Shown in pieces: positions 29,301 through 37,186 of a stretch of 45,877 bases of DNA. The stretch's first letter is position 1. Each line of letters opens with the position of its first letter. The translations under genes and the position numbers were made by a program. Source of the DNA: a virus; IMG/VR virus record IMGVR_UViG_3300042906_001203, positions 1 to 45,877 of that record; one strand, given 5' to 3'. The notes beneath the pieces are model-generated. The model worked only from the letters and a program-made list of their open reading frames with translations. It searched no databases and had not been told where the DNA came from.

Positions 29301-32300
29301 AGAGTTTCCAATGTAGATAACGCAACTACATTTACTGTTAATGTTGGTGTTTCTACAATTGTTCACTCTTATGTAAGTGGTGGTACTGCTAAAAAAGTTC
29401 CAGTTGTAGAAAAAGTACCAACAATTCAAAAAATTCAATTCTATCCCGATCAACACCAAAGTGGTGTAAGAGACTTCGGTGTTATTTCCGCCGCATCTAC
29501 TACGACATTTTCAATTCGTGGAGAAAAGATAACCACTATTCCACACTACTATGTCGCTGGTGTAGGAGGAACTGCGGTTCTCAGTAAACCACAAATCTTC
29601 AAGTCTCCATATATTCAAAACTGTACGATTCTTTCCAGTCTTGGCGGTAATGGTATTCTTGTTGACGGTGATAAAGTAATTTCGCCGAATGTCCCTGCAG
29701 TCCAATTGCTTGCAGAGAATCCTCCTAGTGGAGCGATTCCAGAGTTTGGTAAGTCAATGGTTGCTGCAACCTTTACTATGATTTCCTTTGATGGTATTGG
29801 TTGGCGTGTAATCAACGATGGATATTCTCAGGTTGTTTCTTGTTTCCAAATCTTCTGCCGTTATGGATCTCTTGCACAGTCTGGTGGATATCTATCTATT
29901 ACAAACTCTGCAACAAACTTCGGATCTATCGCTCTAAGGGCAACTGGATTCTCTCCAAACGCATTCTCCTTCGATAAAGGTCGTGTTGCTGCTACTGGTA
30001 CTTCTGGTGGACTTCAGACACTCAAAGTTATTGGTGTAGGTAGAACAGAGCAAGATCTATATGTTCTGAGATTCTTAGATAACGCTGGCGTTGATAGAAC
30101 AAGTCTATTCAAACCAATTGTACAAGAATCAACTGTAAACCCAGCTGTAGGTGTTAATACCAACAGTGATGTAATTTCTATCGCTGGTCACCCATTTGCT
30201 GATGGAGACAGCATTGTTTATATCGGAAATGAACAGGCTGAACCAGCAATTGTTATTGATGGACTTGTAAACGGAAACACATACTATGTACAGTATATTG
30301 ATTCTGGTTCATTCAAGTTATTTGAAGATGACTCATTCAGAAGACCTACAGATTTGAGGTCTGCTCCTACTGGTATTAATACCTTCCAGAAGAATAATCA
30401 AGAATTTATTGTTGATGAGATCATTGATTCTCACGCACAATATCAGAGATTAACTCTCGCAAGTGCTGGATCTACAGCAATATTTAATTCTGGTCAAGAA
30501 ATTACTCAAACAGTAACTGGTGGAACTGCTACTGGATATGCATTAACATATCATAGTGGTACAAGAGAACTTGTTGTTTCAGTTGAAGAAGTTGGTGGTA
30601 CAAGAAGATTCTTTGCTACCTCCGGTGGAAACATTGTTGATCACGGACCATCTCCTATTGCTATTGGAGTTACTGCAGTTGTTGGAGTCACTACATTTAG
30701 AACAATCGAATTTAAAGTAGATTCAACATCTGTAGGAAATGTTATTCAGGGTATTGGTAATCTTCCAGTTACATATAGATGTAATCTACACAGACCTTCT
30801 ATTGTTAACTCCTCTTCACATACTTGGGAGTTCTCTGGATCTGGAACAGACTACAACGCACTTCCACAAAATAATGGTAAGGCTGATCCTGCAACTGAAC
30901 AGGTATCTGAACTTGGTGGTCGTGTATACGCTTCCGGTACTAATGAACTTGGTGACTTTAAGATTGGTGATCAAATCACTGCATTTAATAGAACTGGAAA
31001 CATTATCTTTAACAACAAAGTATCCATTGGAGAACTAGATTCTATTCGTCTGTCCCTGTCTGGTGGTGTTGCTGTTGAGGAATTCTCAACTGATACAAAC
31101 CTAGGCGAAGGAGAACTCGGAGGTCCACTCAACAAGAGAGTTTCAACTCAGTTAGCGGTTAGAAGTTTCATGTCGAACAGACTTGGAACTTTCATTGATA
31201 AGACAGTATCACAAAACGCAGTTCCAAACGCTGTTGTTCAGTTAAACTCTTCTGGTCAAATCAACGCAGACCTTATTCCACCAAAAGTTGTTAATTACAC
31301 CAAGACTAATGTATCTACTGGTAGAACAGTTCTCGTAAACCAAATTCCAGCAATTAATATTGCAAATGGTGATACAGTTGTTGAACCAGAACTATCATAT
31401 GTTCTTATTCAAGATGTTTTTGGTCAATATCTAATTCTTGATACTCCTACTGCAAGTTATAACTTTAATAATGGAGACACTGTAACTAGTGCTCTTGCAG
31501 CGGCTGCAATTGGTGTCGTTACAACTCCTCCAACCGGAATTGGAATTGGAACAACTATTTCTCCATATGTTGGATATGGTAACACTGGATTAGTCAAAGG
31601 TGTACTAAAACAAGTTACCATTCAAAATGGCGGATCTGGATATAGTGCAGCTGGTCTCTATACCTGTTTCTTACAGTCTACAACTGGTATTGGTACTTCA
31701 GCACTTGCAGAGGTTACAGTTGGTGCTTCTGGTACTGTAACTAGTGTTTCACTCAAAACTGGTGGTCGTTACTATGCATCTGGAAATGTTCTAACTGCTA
31801 TTGATTCTCAAGTTGGCGGTAGAAGTGGAGGCGCACAATTCACAGTAACTGCAACTGCCGTAGAAACAAGACTATACCTCAAGTTAACAAATCAACAAAA
31901 ATTCGCTGGTAGCGTATCACTTCCAGATTACATCGCTGATGGAAATGCAGTTGGAATTTCCACAACTCTAAACCTTGATGTTTCTTATAATATTGATCCA
32001 ACCACAATTGAAACTGGTGGAGCCGTTGACTTCCCGAATGATAGGGTTGTATTGGGTATTGGTCACACATTCCAAGATGGAGATCCAATCAAGTATGTAA
32101 CTAATGGTGGAACAAATATCACTGGATTAATTGAAAATACTACTTATTATGCAAAGAGAGTTGGTGTTTCTTCTGTAGAACTTCACTCAACTTATGCCCT
32201 CGTTTCCAGACAAGATCTTTCTGGTAGTGGAATTGGAACTCATTCCTTCATTAGATGTGGCGTATCCTCAATTAAAGATACAATTGTTTTCAAGAATCAT

Positions 32301-33659
32301 GGATTTATAACTGGAGATCCAGTAAGAGTTACAGGAAATACTCCTCTTGGAATTGACACAAGTGCATTCTATTATACGGGTTCAATAACCCAAAATGGAT
32401 TTACCCTACATGAAACTCAGAGTGATGCAACTGCTTCTGCTAGTGGTGTTTCATTCAACGCTGTTGGAATTGCAGATACTGGATCCGGAACAATAACATT
32501 TACAAAACAAAATGTTAGATATCAGTATACGGTAAATACATCTTCAACAGATCCTGATAACTGGTCACTCTTAGCAAGTGCGGACATTGATGCTGCTAAC
32601 ATCGTTAGTGGTACAGTTTCTCCATCTAGACTTGGTTCGGGAACTGCAAACTCTGATACATTCTTGAATGGTAATTCATCCTATCAGAAAGTAGTTACAA
32701 GTGTAGGTATTGCATCTACAACTCCTTTTGGAATTACCGCTTCAAGTTCCGACTTTGGCGTTGGATTTGCTACTCATTATGGTCAAGTTAGAATTACTGC
32801 AAATAGAGTTGCTGCTTCTTTAGATCTTTATTCCTCAACTGGTGTTGCTAAATTTAAGACATCCACCTTTGATATTGGATCTGATGGTGCGGTAAGTATT
32901 AAGAACTCTTCAACTGGTGATGTTGATGCCTCAACTCTTGGTACTCAAAACGGTGCATATTATCTAAACTCTGCAAACCACACTGGAACCATTCCGATTG
33001 CTAGAGGTGGTACTGGTCAAACAGGTCTACCTGCTAATGGTGCAATTCTGATTGGTAATGGATCTGCATTCAACCTCACGACAACTCCAATATTCCAAGC
33101 ATCTGTAACCTTTGCTGGAGTATCCAATTCTATCAATATCACTGCTGGTGGTGATATTATTGGTGGATATGGAGCCTGGACTGGCGAAAAGGCAGGTAAG
33201 ATTCAATTCCACTCAAGTAATCTCTACATGCAATTTACCACAGAATTTATTGCAAGAGATTCTGCAGGAAACAATAGAATGACATTGAATTCCAGTGGTA
33301 ATGTAACATTCCAAGGGACTGGTACATTTAACTCTGACATCAGAATCAAAAAGAACATCTTCACAATTGAAAATGCTCTTGAAAAGACTCTGAAGTTACG
33401 AGGTGTTGAATATGATAGAATTGACAATGGTGATCACCAACTTGGTTTAATCGCACAAGAAGTTGAATTAGTTGTTCCAGATTTAGTATATGAACTTGAT
33501 GCACCTTCTGAAGGTTCTATTGATTATGGTAAGGAATCTATGAAGTCGGTTGCATATCAAAATCTAACCGCACTACTCATTGAGGCCATCAAGGAACAAC
33601 AGAAACAAATTGAAGATCTCAAAACTGACATTGAAAATCTCAAAGGAAGACTAAAATAA
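26313..33659 (+). CDS. Giant tail fibre with Mtd-like N-terminus and S74 intramolecular chaperone
   Basis: A 2448-residue protein. Residues 1-50 (QIRRGTTAQHAVFTGA, VTYDTDKKTLIAHDGS) match the small N-terminal domain of major-tropism-determinant-type fibre proteins. Four loose repeats of 56-63 residues follow (from nt 26808, 26979, 27147, 27336). A glycine linker precedes a pectin-lyase-like segment at ~560-665 (SNDGRTKPVQTIKKAA, then ILVESGDYIEDNP). Three or four HTY-ending repeats lie at about nt 28390-29370. Near residue 2230 is the collar-type motif ARGGTGQT. The last ~107 residues are a peptidase S74 chaperone: NSDIRIKKNI with candidate Ser2341, QLGLIAQEVE, and a C-terminal coiled coil. 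Such tails trimerise fibres and cut themselves off, leaving about 2340 residues in the virion. Confidence 0.85.
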   Translation: MTKQVQIRRGTTAQHAVFTGAIAEVTYDTDKKTLIAHDGSTVGGIELARKDFANVRKAEFPETLQVGFNTDPNYQTGLTGNLNVAGISTFAGIVTSGMSSTSSMSSWDVRIGYGNTAFIVNGDQLVTGISTLATTRGTTATFNNFNVTGYGTTTFTLNTYVTEPSGIGNTIVAVASTQGVAVGDFVSIGTNFSNVVITGFGQSVTSTSFNKELTNTSISTSISIGSTIISVASTTGVSIGNSFSISGIATNIPIVGFTTVALPILNVDVTFTNVTAVASIGATIVAVGDTGGVSIGSSLSTTTESVRDGIITNAVIVGLTTATRPAYNSEILATTTTSNVGVGVTIIPISSVSGVSIGNSITVGNFSGVYITNAPIVGVNTNSVLIPVGSASTILITTSASASISTVRTDSPAIVLQSPLGVGLTIGKGILVSNPTFPVTPAFLIGVGNTFAVGLSSGTTVAVSTVTNNSPAITVGYSSVSEYTIPYNESVTIRRILNDQSRININQGSFKNFEVVGIATINGLTFPTEDGLDGQVLITDGQGNIGFATGGGGSGSRVLVKVSQATGSDSNDGRTKPVQTIKKAAQIASFLGYFFNTGATILVESGDYIEDNPIILYDNVNIIADSLRNVVVRPLNAGIDFFKVRNGNYITGLTFTDFIDVNTKIPQHTWNYTISFDEPFNPALVRTGYACTGTIDIINATYDGATGVTTITTAQPHELYPTNTVRLSGLGWTCGYDETGIASIRYNNVVGISTLTLRSAPNRTENGDPYVIGEKLFLYNFPFACTSEHAGVTTTIFPYDGLDTQGYGAIYPIIGVNTAAKTITIQGGISTIPHTYVGWQKLGISTFVYNNTSGISTATTREAHGYQVNDKITLRDLPFSCLSGAGTTTIFPDGTITSTNVDGYTFTVTGVTTNTFTFNAGISTIAHTYEGYGAVGVSTFIYTNSTGVATCVVSSNHGLTAGDYVTLTGLAFTCPGGSGITTTIFPDGTSPYGYTFRVSNVDNATTFTVNVGVSTIVHSYVSGGTAKKVPVVEKVPTIQKIQFYPDQHQSGVRDFGVISAASTTTFSIRGEKITTIPHYYVAGVGGTAVLSKPQIFKSPYIQNCTILSSLGGNGILVDGDKVISPNVPAVQLLAENPPSGAIPEFGKSMVAATFTMISFDGIGWRVINDGYSQVVSCFQIFCRYGSLAQSGGYLSITNSATNFGSIALRATGFSPNAFSFDKGRVAATGTSGGLQTLKVIGVGRTEQDLYVLRFLDNAGVDRTSLFKPIVQESTVNPAVGVNTNSDVISIAGHPFADGDSIVYIGNEQAEPAIVIDGLVNGNTYYVQYIDSGSFKLFEDDSFRRPTDLRSAPTGINTFQKNNQEFIVDEIIDSHAQYQRLTLASAGSTAIFNSGQEITQTVTGGTATGYALTYHSGTRELVVSVEEVGGTRRFFATSGGNIVDHGPSPIAIGVTAVVGVTTFRTIEFKVDSTSVGNVIQGIGNLPVTYRCNLHRPSIVNSSSHTWEFSGSGTDYNALPQNNGKADPATEQVSELGGRVYASGTNELGDFKIGDQITAFNRTGNIIFNNKVSIGELDSIRLSLSGGVAVEEFSTDTNLGEGELGGPLNKRVSTQLAVRSFMSNRLGTFIDKTVSQNAVPNAVVQLNSSGQINADLIPPKVVNYTKTNVSTGRTVLVNQIPAINIANGDTVVEPELSYVLIQDVFGQYLILDTPTASYNFNNGDTVTSALAAAAIGVVTTPPTGIGIGTTISPYVGYGNTGLVKGVLKQVTIQNGGSGYSAAGLYTCFLQSTTGIGTSALAEVTVGASGTVTSVSLKTGGRYYASGNVLTAIDSQVGGRSGGAQFTVTATAVETRLYLKLTNQQKFAGSVSLPDYIADGNAVGISTTLNLDVSYNIDPTTIETGGAVDFPNDRVVLGIGHTFQDGDPIKYVTNGGTNITGLIENTTYYAKRVGVSSVELHSTYALVSRQDLSGSGIGTHSFIRCGVSSIKDTIVFKNHGFITGDPVRVTGNTPLGIDTSAFYYTGSITQNGFTLHETQSDATASASGVSFNAVGIADTGSGTITFTKQNVRYQYTVNTSSTDPDNWSLLASADIDAANIVSGTVSPSRLGSGTANSDTFLNGNSSYQKVVTSVGIASTTPFGITASSSDFGVGFATHYGQVRITANRVAASLDLYSSTGVAKFKTSTFDIGSDGAVSIKNSSTGDVDASTLGTQNGAYYLNSANHTGTIPIARGGTGQTGLPANGAILIGNGSAFNLTTTPIFQASVTFAGVSNSINITAGGDIIGGYGAWTGEKAGKIQFHSSNLYMQFTTEFIARDSAGNNRMTLNSSGNVTFQGTGTFNSDIRIKKNIFTIENALEKTLKLRGVEYDRIDNGDHQLGLIAQEVELVVPDLVYELDAPSEGSIDYGKESMKSVAYQNLTALLIEAIKEQQKQIEDLKTDIENLKGRLK
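26808..27510 (+). repeat. Four imperfect 56-63 residue repeats in the tail fibre
   Basis: Units start at nt 26808, 26979, 27147 and 27336, each with [GS]-[IV]-G-x-T-I-[IV]-x-[VI] and then GV-[AS]-[VI]-G-[ND]. They are conserved at protein level, with only weak DNA identity. Confidence 0.65.
28390..29370 (+). repeat. HTY-ending tandem repeats in the tail fibre
   Basis: Units of about 85 residues each carry a GD or N-D-x-[IV]-T-L turn, an [FW]-[ST]-C strand, TTTIFP-DG and a closing GISTI-[AP]-H-[TS]-Y. The closings lie near nt 28800, 29085 and 29350. Confidence 0.65.
33330..33659 (+). other. Peptidase S74 autoproteolytic chaperone domain
   Basis: Encodes the C-terminal ~110 residues of the fibre: N-S-D-I-R-I-K-K-N-I, the GLIAQEVE strand and a terminal coiled coil with KEQQKQIEDLK. 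In characterised S74 domains a Ser-Lys pair in this opening motif performs cleavage just before the serine. Both residues are present. Confidence 0.8.
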
Positions 33660-34258
33660 TGCCTGTATCAATTGCTGGAACTGGAATAAAATATTCCAAT
33701 ATTGCTTATAACCCTTATGGTTCCGAGTCCAATCCAACGCAGACAAGATGTAGTCCTATTGTAAAAATAAGATCTACGAGTGCAAGCACCATCAATCAAA
33801 CTACTGGTGGTGCTAGCCATACTTTTGTTAATGGAACTGAGATTGATATGGGAGTTCCGACTAAATCAACTAATTGGTATAGATGTTGTTATCAAACAAT
33901 CGTCGATGATTTGGATGGAAATTATGGTGGGATTGGATTTTCTATTTGGAGATATACTGCAAGTAGTGGATGGAATAGAGTTTTAGATATGGGAAGACAT
34001 GCATCATATGATGCTAACATGGGTGACTGGTATAGAAACCCAATGATCTTTGGTTATGTACCTGTCCACCAATCTTTCCCAACTCAACAACACTATTTTA
34101 GAATCTATGTTACAAACTATTATGGTACAAGTAATGTAAGAATTAATTGTGGTATTGGTAATGATTTATTGAGAAATGGTTGGATTAATAATATTTTTGA
34201 AGTATGGGAAATAGATGGTGATGGTATACATACAACTGGAACAATGTCGAGGTATTAA
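33659..34258 (+). CDS. Small adhesin-like protein, set A copy 1
   Basis: A 199-residue protein and the first of three tandem paralogues. It opens with a short tag (MPVSIAGTGIKY) of the kind that precedes distal domains in phage fibres. The body carries the set A signature: EIDMGVPTKSTNWY, RYTASSGWNRVLDMG-HA-Y, GD, HYFRIY, then RINCGIGNDLLRNGW and a final SRY. It is rich in Trp, Tyr, Asn and Gly. The start overlaps the tail fibre stop by one base (TAATG), so it is coupled to the fibre gene. This suggests a fibre-tip or receptor-binding accessory, but the family is not one I can name. Confidence 0.65.
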   Translation: MPVSIAGTGIKYSNIAYNPYGSESNPTQTRCSPIVKIRSTSASTINQTTGGASHTFVNGTEIDMGVPTKSTNWYRCCYQTIVDDLDGNYGGIGFSIWRYTASSGWNRVLDMGRHASYDANMGDWYRNPMIFGYVPVHQSFPTQQHYFRIYVTNYYGTSNVRINCGIGNDLLRNGWINNIFEVWEIDGDGIHTTGTMSRY

Positions 34259-34261
34259 TTC

Positions 34262-34819
34262 ATGCCAGTAACGATAGGTCCAAATAGCATAACATTTAAT
34301 AATGGATCTGTTCAATCAGTTCCTTCTGGATTTATTAAGTATAATAGTTGTTCTGCAACAACAACAGACCAATCTATTCAATCTGGTAACTGGGATTTTA
34401 TTAATGGAACTGAATTGAATATGGGAGTTCCAACTAAATCATCAAATTGGTATAGAGTTTCTTTTTATTCCTGTTCTGATGACTGGGGTGGTGCAAACGG
34501 TGGAGTTGGCATGGCTTTATGGAGATGGACGCCATCAACAGGTTGGAACAGAATTCTTGACCAGGGTTGGCACGCTCACTATGATAATAACTGTGGGGAT
34601 TTTTACACCAGCACACATGGAATATGGTATGTTCCAGTTCTAAATGCATCTGAACAACATGCATTTAGATTATATTGCAGAAGACATCCAGATGTTGCTA
34701 TGAGAATTAATTGTTCCATTGGTGCTGATCTCAGAAGAAATGGATGGAATAATAATATGTTTGAAATTTATGAAATAGATGGTGATTTAATTAACACAGG
34801 TAATCTTAGTAGATTTTGA
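34262..34819 (+). CDS. Small adhesin-like protein, set A copy 2
   Basis: A 185-residue paralogue of the genes on both sides. The tag is MPVTIGPNSITFNNGSVQS, which includes the I-x-F-x-x-G-S-x-Q pattern common just before fibre-tip domains. The signature residues are kept: ELNMGVPTKSSNWY, WRWTPSTGWNRILDQG, HAHY, GDFY, HAFRLY, RINCSIGADLRRNGW, SRF. It starts 3 nt after the preceding stop. Its first 11 residues are almost identical to those of the set B gene at 39314, although the rest of the two proteins is unrelated. Confidence 0.65.
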   Translation: MPVTIGPNSITFNNGSVQSVPSGFIKYNSCSATTTDQSIQSGNWDFINGTELNMGVPTKSSNWYRVSFYSCSDDWGGANGGVGMALWRWTPSTGWNRILDQGWHAHYDNNCGDFYTSTHGIWYVPVLNASEQHAFRLYCRRHPDVAMRINCSIGADLRRNGWNNNMFEIYEIDGDLINTGNLSRF

Positions 34820-34829
34820 GGAAAAATTT

Positions 34830-35393
34830 ATGGCAATAACTATAACTGGAAATGGAATACAATATCCAAGTGGACCTTCGCAAAATTATGTTCCTGGAAT
34901 TGTAAAAGTAGCTTTTACTTCATCTAGTGGAGTAAATCATAATAGTGGAACTGGTTTGGGTGGAGGTTGGCAACTTCCTGCGAACCTTGAAATTAATATG
35001 GGAGTTCCAGAAAAAGCAAGTAATTGGTATAAAGTTACTTGGTGGACAATTGCAGATGATCAAGGCGGTGGAGCTCAAGGAACCGGCGCTTCATTATATC
35101 GTTGGACGCCATCAACTGGATGGAACCGAATTCTAGATCAAGGTCACCATGCAACATTGGAAAATGATGTAGGAGATTTGTATTGGGGTGTAATTTGTCA
35201 TTATTGGGCTCCCGCAATTAACAATACCGAGGCACATGCTTTCAGGATTTACCATTCAAATTGGAATGGTCCAACAAGAATTAATTGTTCTATCGATACC
35301 GATTTAAGAAGAAATGGTTGGAATAATAACCAATTAGAAATTTGGGAGATGGATACAGCTTCCATAAATCCAAATAATTTAAGTAGGTATTAA
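34830..35393 (+). CDS. Small adhesin-like protein, set A copy 3
   Basis: A 187-residue third paralogue. The tag is MAITITGNGIQYPSG; the signature is EINMGVPEKASNWY, YRWTPSTGWNRILDQGHHA, GDLYW, HAFRIY, RINCSIDTDLRRNGW, SRY. It has a good GAGG ribosome binding site and starts 10 nt after the previous stop. Copies 2 and 3 are closer to each other than to copy 1 in the RINC region. Three different copies in one virion could give a heterotrimer or a choice of receptors; this is inference. Confidence 0.65.
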   Translation: MAITITGNGIQYPSGPSQNYVPGIVKVAFTSSSGVNHNSGTGLGGGWQLPANLEINMGVPEKASNWYKVTWWTIADDQGGGAQGTGASLYRWTPSTGWNRILDQGHHATLENDVGDLYWGVICHYWAPAINNTEAHAFRIYHSNWNGPTRINCSIDTDLRRNGWNNNQLEIWEMDTASINPNNLSRY

Positions 35394-35396
35394 ATA

Positions 35397-35404
35397 GATA
35401 AATA
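35397..35404 (+). promoter_or_regulatory. Late promoter box, variant GATAAATA
   Basis: One mismatch to TATAAATA, 23 nt before the ATG at 35428. A GGAG site lies between box and ATG. Confidence 0.4.
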
Positions 35405-35427
35405 TTCAAATATAGGAGTAACTAGAG

Positions 35428-35877
35428 ATGACATTAGATCCTTCTTTAAAATTTGACTCATTACGATTGCCAGTAATGGGTCATGCTCTTAACGAATTGA
35501 TTAAAGATTCAGATTATGATTGGAGTGGATGTTCAACTTTTGAGACTGAAGAGGAATATAAACAACTAAAGTGGGCTATGAAAAATGCTCCTCCAGAAAA
35601 ACAAGGAATTGATAAGTGGACTGGAGAACCATTGAATAGAGTTAGTGCTGAAGAAGCAGGTGCTCCATCTTTTGAAGAGATAAAATCAAAACATGATGAG
35701 TACATGGAGGAATATAATTTAGCCGCAGGAAAGAGAGAAAGAGTTAGACATTATCCAGAAATAAAAGAACAACTTGATATGTTATATCACGACATAGATA
35801 ATGGATTGTTAGGGGATCAAGCAAAAGAAAGTAATTTTTATACAACTATAAAGGAAATTAAAGATACTTATCAATAA
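35428..35877 (+). CDS. Small tail-fibre-assembly-type protein
   Basis: A 149-residue mostly helical protein. The C-terminal part (RVRHYPEIKEQLDMLYHDID, then a short acidic linker, then FYTTIKEIKDTYQ) matches a motif frequent in small proteins next to phage fibre genes, usually written YPSIGDQLDxLYHAxD and FYxxIKxVKxxYP. The N-terminal half has WSGCSTFETEEEY and KWAMKNAPPEKQG. Such proteins are often annotated as fibre-assembly helpers or minor tail proteins, but the function is not proven. It follows the set A adhesins and has its own late-like box and ribosome binding site. Confidence 0.6.
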   Translation: MTLDPSLKFDSLRLPVMGHALNELIKDSDYDWSGCSTFETEEEYKQLKWAMKNAPPEKQGIDKWTGEPLNRVSAEEAGAPSFEEIKSKHDEYMEEYNLAAGKRERVRHYPEIKEQLDMLYHDIDNGLLGDQAKESNFYTTIKEIKDTYQ

Positions 35878-35879
35878 TT

Positions 35880-36491
35880 ATGAATTGTTTTTTTGATTTA
35901 TTTTCGTTATCTTTTTATTATGAAAATAATAAAAGTTTATCCGAAGAACTTTTACCCATTTCAAAAAAAATATTGGGAGATAATTCCCTATTAACAAATG
36001 AATGGGGATATAAGAATACATATTCTCTAGATGAGGGACTATCAAAATTACCCGAGTTAAAGTTTTTTGTTGATATTATTTTAGACAGAAGTGCAATTTT
36101 ATATAAGAATTCTGGATATAAAATGAAAGATTCTTACAAGTTATGGACTTCAATTTTTACGAGTTCTATGAAGTCCGGCGATAAACACGATGCACACTCA
36201 CATCCTGGTGCGATATATTCGGGATTAATTTACTTACAAGTACCAAAAGGATCTTCACCACTACAATTTCAGGGAACAAAAGATTCTATTTTTAATACGG
36301 TATTTGAGAAAGAAATAAAAAAAGAAAATATTTTTAATTATGAGGAAGATGGTTCGATAACAATATATCCACATGAAGGAATGTTTTTAATGTGGGACTC
36401 TTGGGCCTTACATAGAGTTCCACAAAATAATATAGATACAGATGAAGAAAGAATTACTATGGTTTTCAATGTAGGTGTAGAAAAAAAATGA
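35880..36491 (+). CDS. 2OG-Fe(II) oxygenase, TIGR02466/PF13759-like (copy 1)
   Basis: A 203-residue protein. The double-stranded beta-helix core shows HDAHSHPGAIYSGLIYLQ with candidate iron ligands His106 and His108, a second ligand His178 in SWALHRV, and Arg191 in ERITMVFNVG for 2-oxoglutarate binding. The H-x-H-P-G-A and SGxxYL pattern is that of the putative 2OG-Fe(II) oxygenases common in marine phages and bacteria. The substrate is unknown. It starts 2 nt after the previous stop and its stop overlaps the next ATG (ATGA), so it is coupled to the second oxygenase. Confidence 0.75.
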   Translation: MNCFFDLFSLSFYYENNKSLSEELLPISKKILGDNSLLTNEWGYKNTYSLDEGLSKLPELKFFVDIILDRSAILYKNSGYKMKDSYKLWTSIFTSSMKSGDKHDAHSHPGAIYSGLIYLQVPKGSSPLQFQGTKDSIFNTVFEKEIKKENIFNYEEDGSITIYPHEGMFLMWDSWALHRVPQNNIDTDEERITMVFNVGVEKK

Positions 36492-37186
36492 AATTTAATA
36501 AAGATTATATATTTGAAGTGGAAGGACTTATTCCTACTTGGATGCAAGAATATTGGGATGAAATAATTTTAAATTGTGATAGGTGGAAATATGGATTGAG
36601 AGGATCACCAAATGATATTGAAAAATTTTTTGCAGTATGGATAAGTAGACCAGGAGAAAAACCATTTATAAATGACATTTCAAATATTGGTAGAACATTT
36701 AATGAAATGTGGCGTAGGGAGGGATTAAACTCTATTATTAAAGATGCTGTTATAGAACAAGTGCATAGAGTTCATGTAAATGGTACTATCCCATCAGATT
36801 CTTTTTTATCAGTTCATCAAGATTGGGAACCTCCAAATTTTTGGACCATGATATATTATGTTGGTGGTTATGATGGAGACACTGTTTTTTATGATGAACC
36901 AGATATTAATAAAGGGGAGATTGATTTTATAGAAAAATACAGAATACCCTTCAAACAGGGGAAAATTGTGTTTTTCCCCTCGTGCATTTGGCATAGAGCT
37001 GAATTGCCTTCTACAGGTCTTAGATCAACTTTATCGATTAATTATATTTTAAATGATTGTGATATAAACTTAAAAATTCAGGAAGAACGAGGAATTAAAA
37101 GAAATAATAAATTACCAGATGTTCCTGAGGAACTTAGAAAATTTGAAAATATTACTTTTGGTTTTGGTTCACTAAATCGACATTAA
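36488..37186 (+). CDS. 2OG-Fe(II) oxygenase with H-x-D motif (copy 2)
   Basis: A 232-residue protein of a different subfamily from the preceding one. It carries a textbook facial triad: His110 and Asp112 in SVHQDWEPP, His169 in SCIWHRAELP, plus Arg179 in LRSTLSINY for 2-oxoglutarate. The segment YYVGGYDGDTVFYDEP resembles small prolyl-hydroxylase-like enzymes. Translation is coupled to copy 1 through an ATGA overlap. Its last 35 nt overlap the 3' end of the minus-strand oxygenase. The substrate could be a protein side chain or a small metabolite. Confidence 0.75.
   Translation: MKFNKDYIFEVEGLIPTWMQEYWDEIILNCDRWKYGLRGSPNDIEKFFAVWISRPGEKPFINDISNIGRTFNEMWRREGLNSIIKDAVIEQVHRVHVNGTIPSDSFLSVHQDWEPPNFWTMIYYVGGYDGDTVFYDEPDINKGEIDFIEKYRIPFKQGKIVFFPSCIWHRAELPSTGLRSTLSINYILNDCDINLKIQEERGIKRNNKLPDVPEELRKFENITFGFGSLNRH

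Noticed and set aside
30739-31038. 99-residue plus-strand frame within the tail fibre
   Set aside because: Out-of-frame shadow with no independent start signal; the fibre frame has clear protein motifs here.
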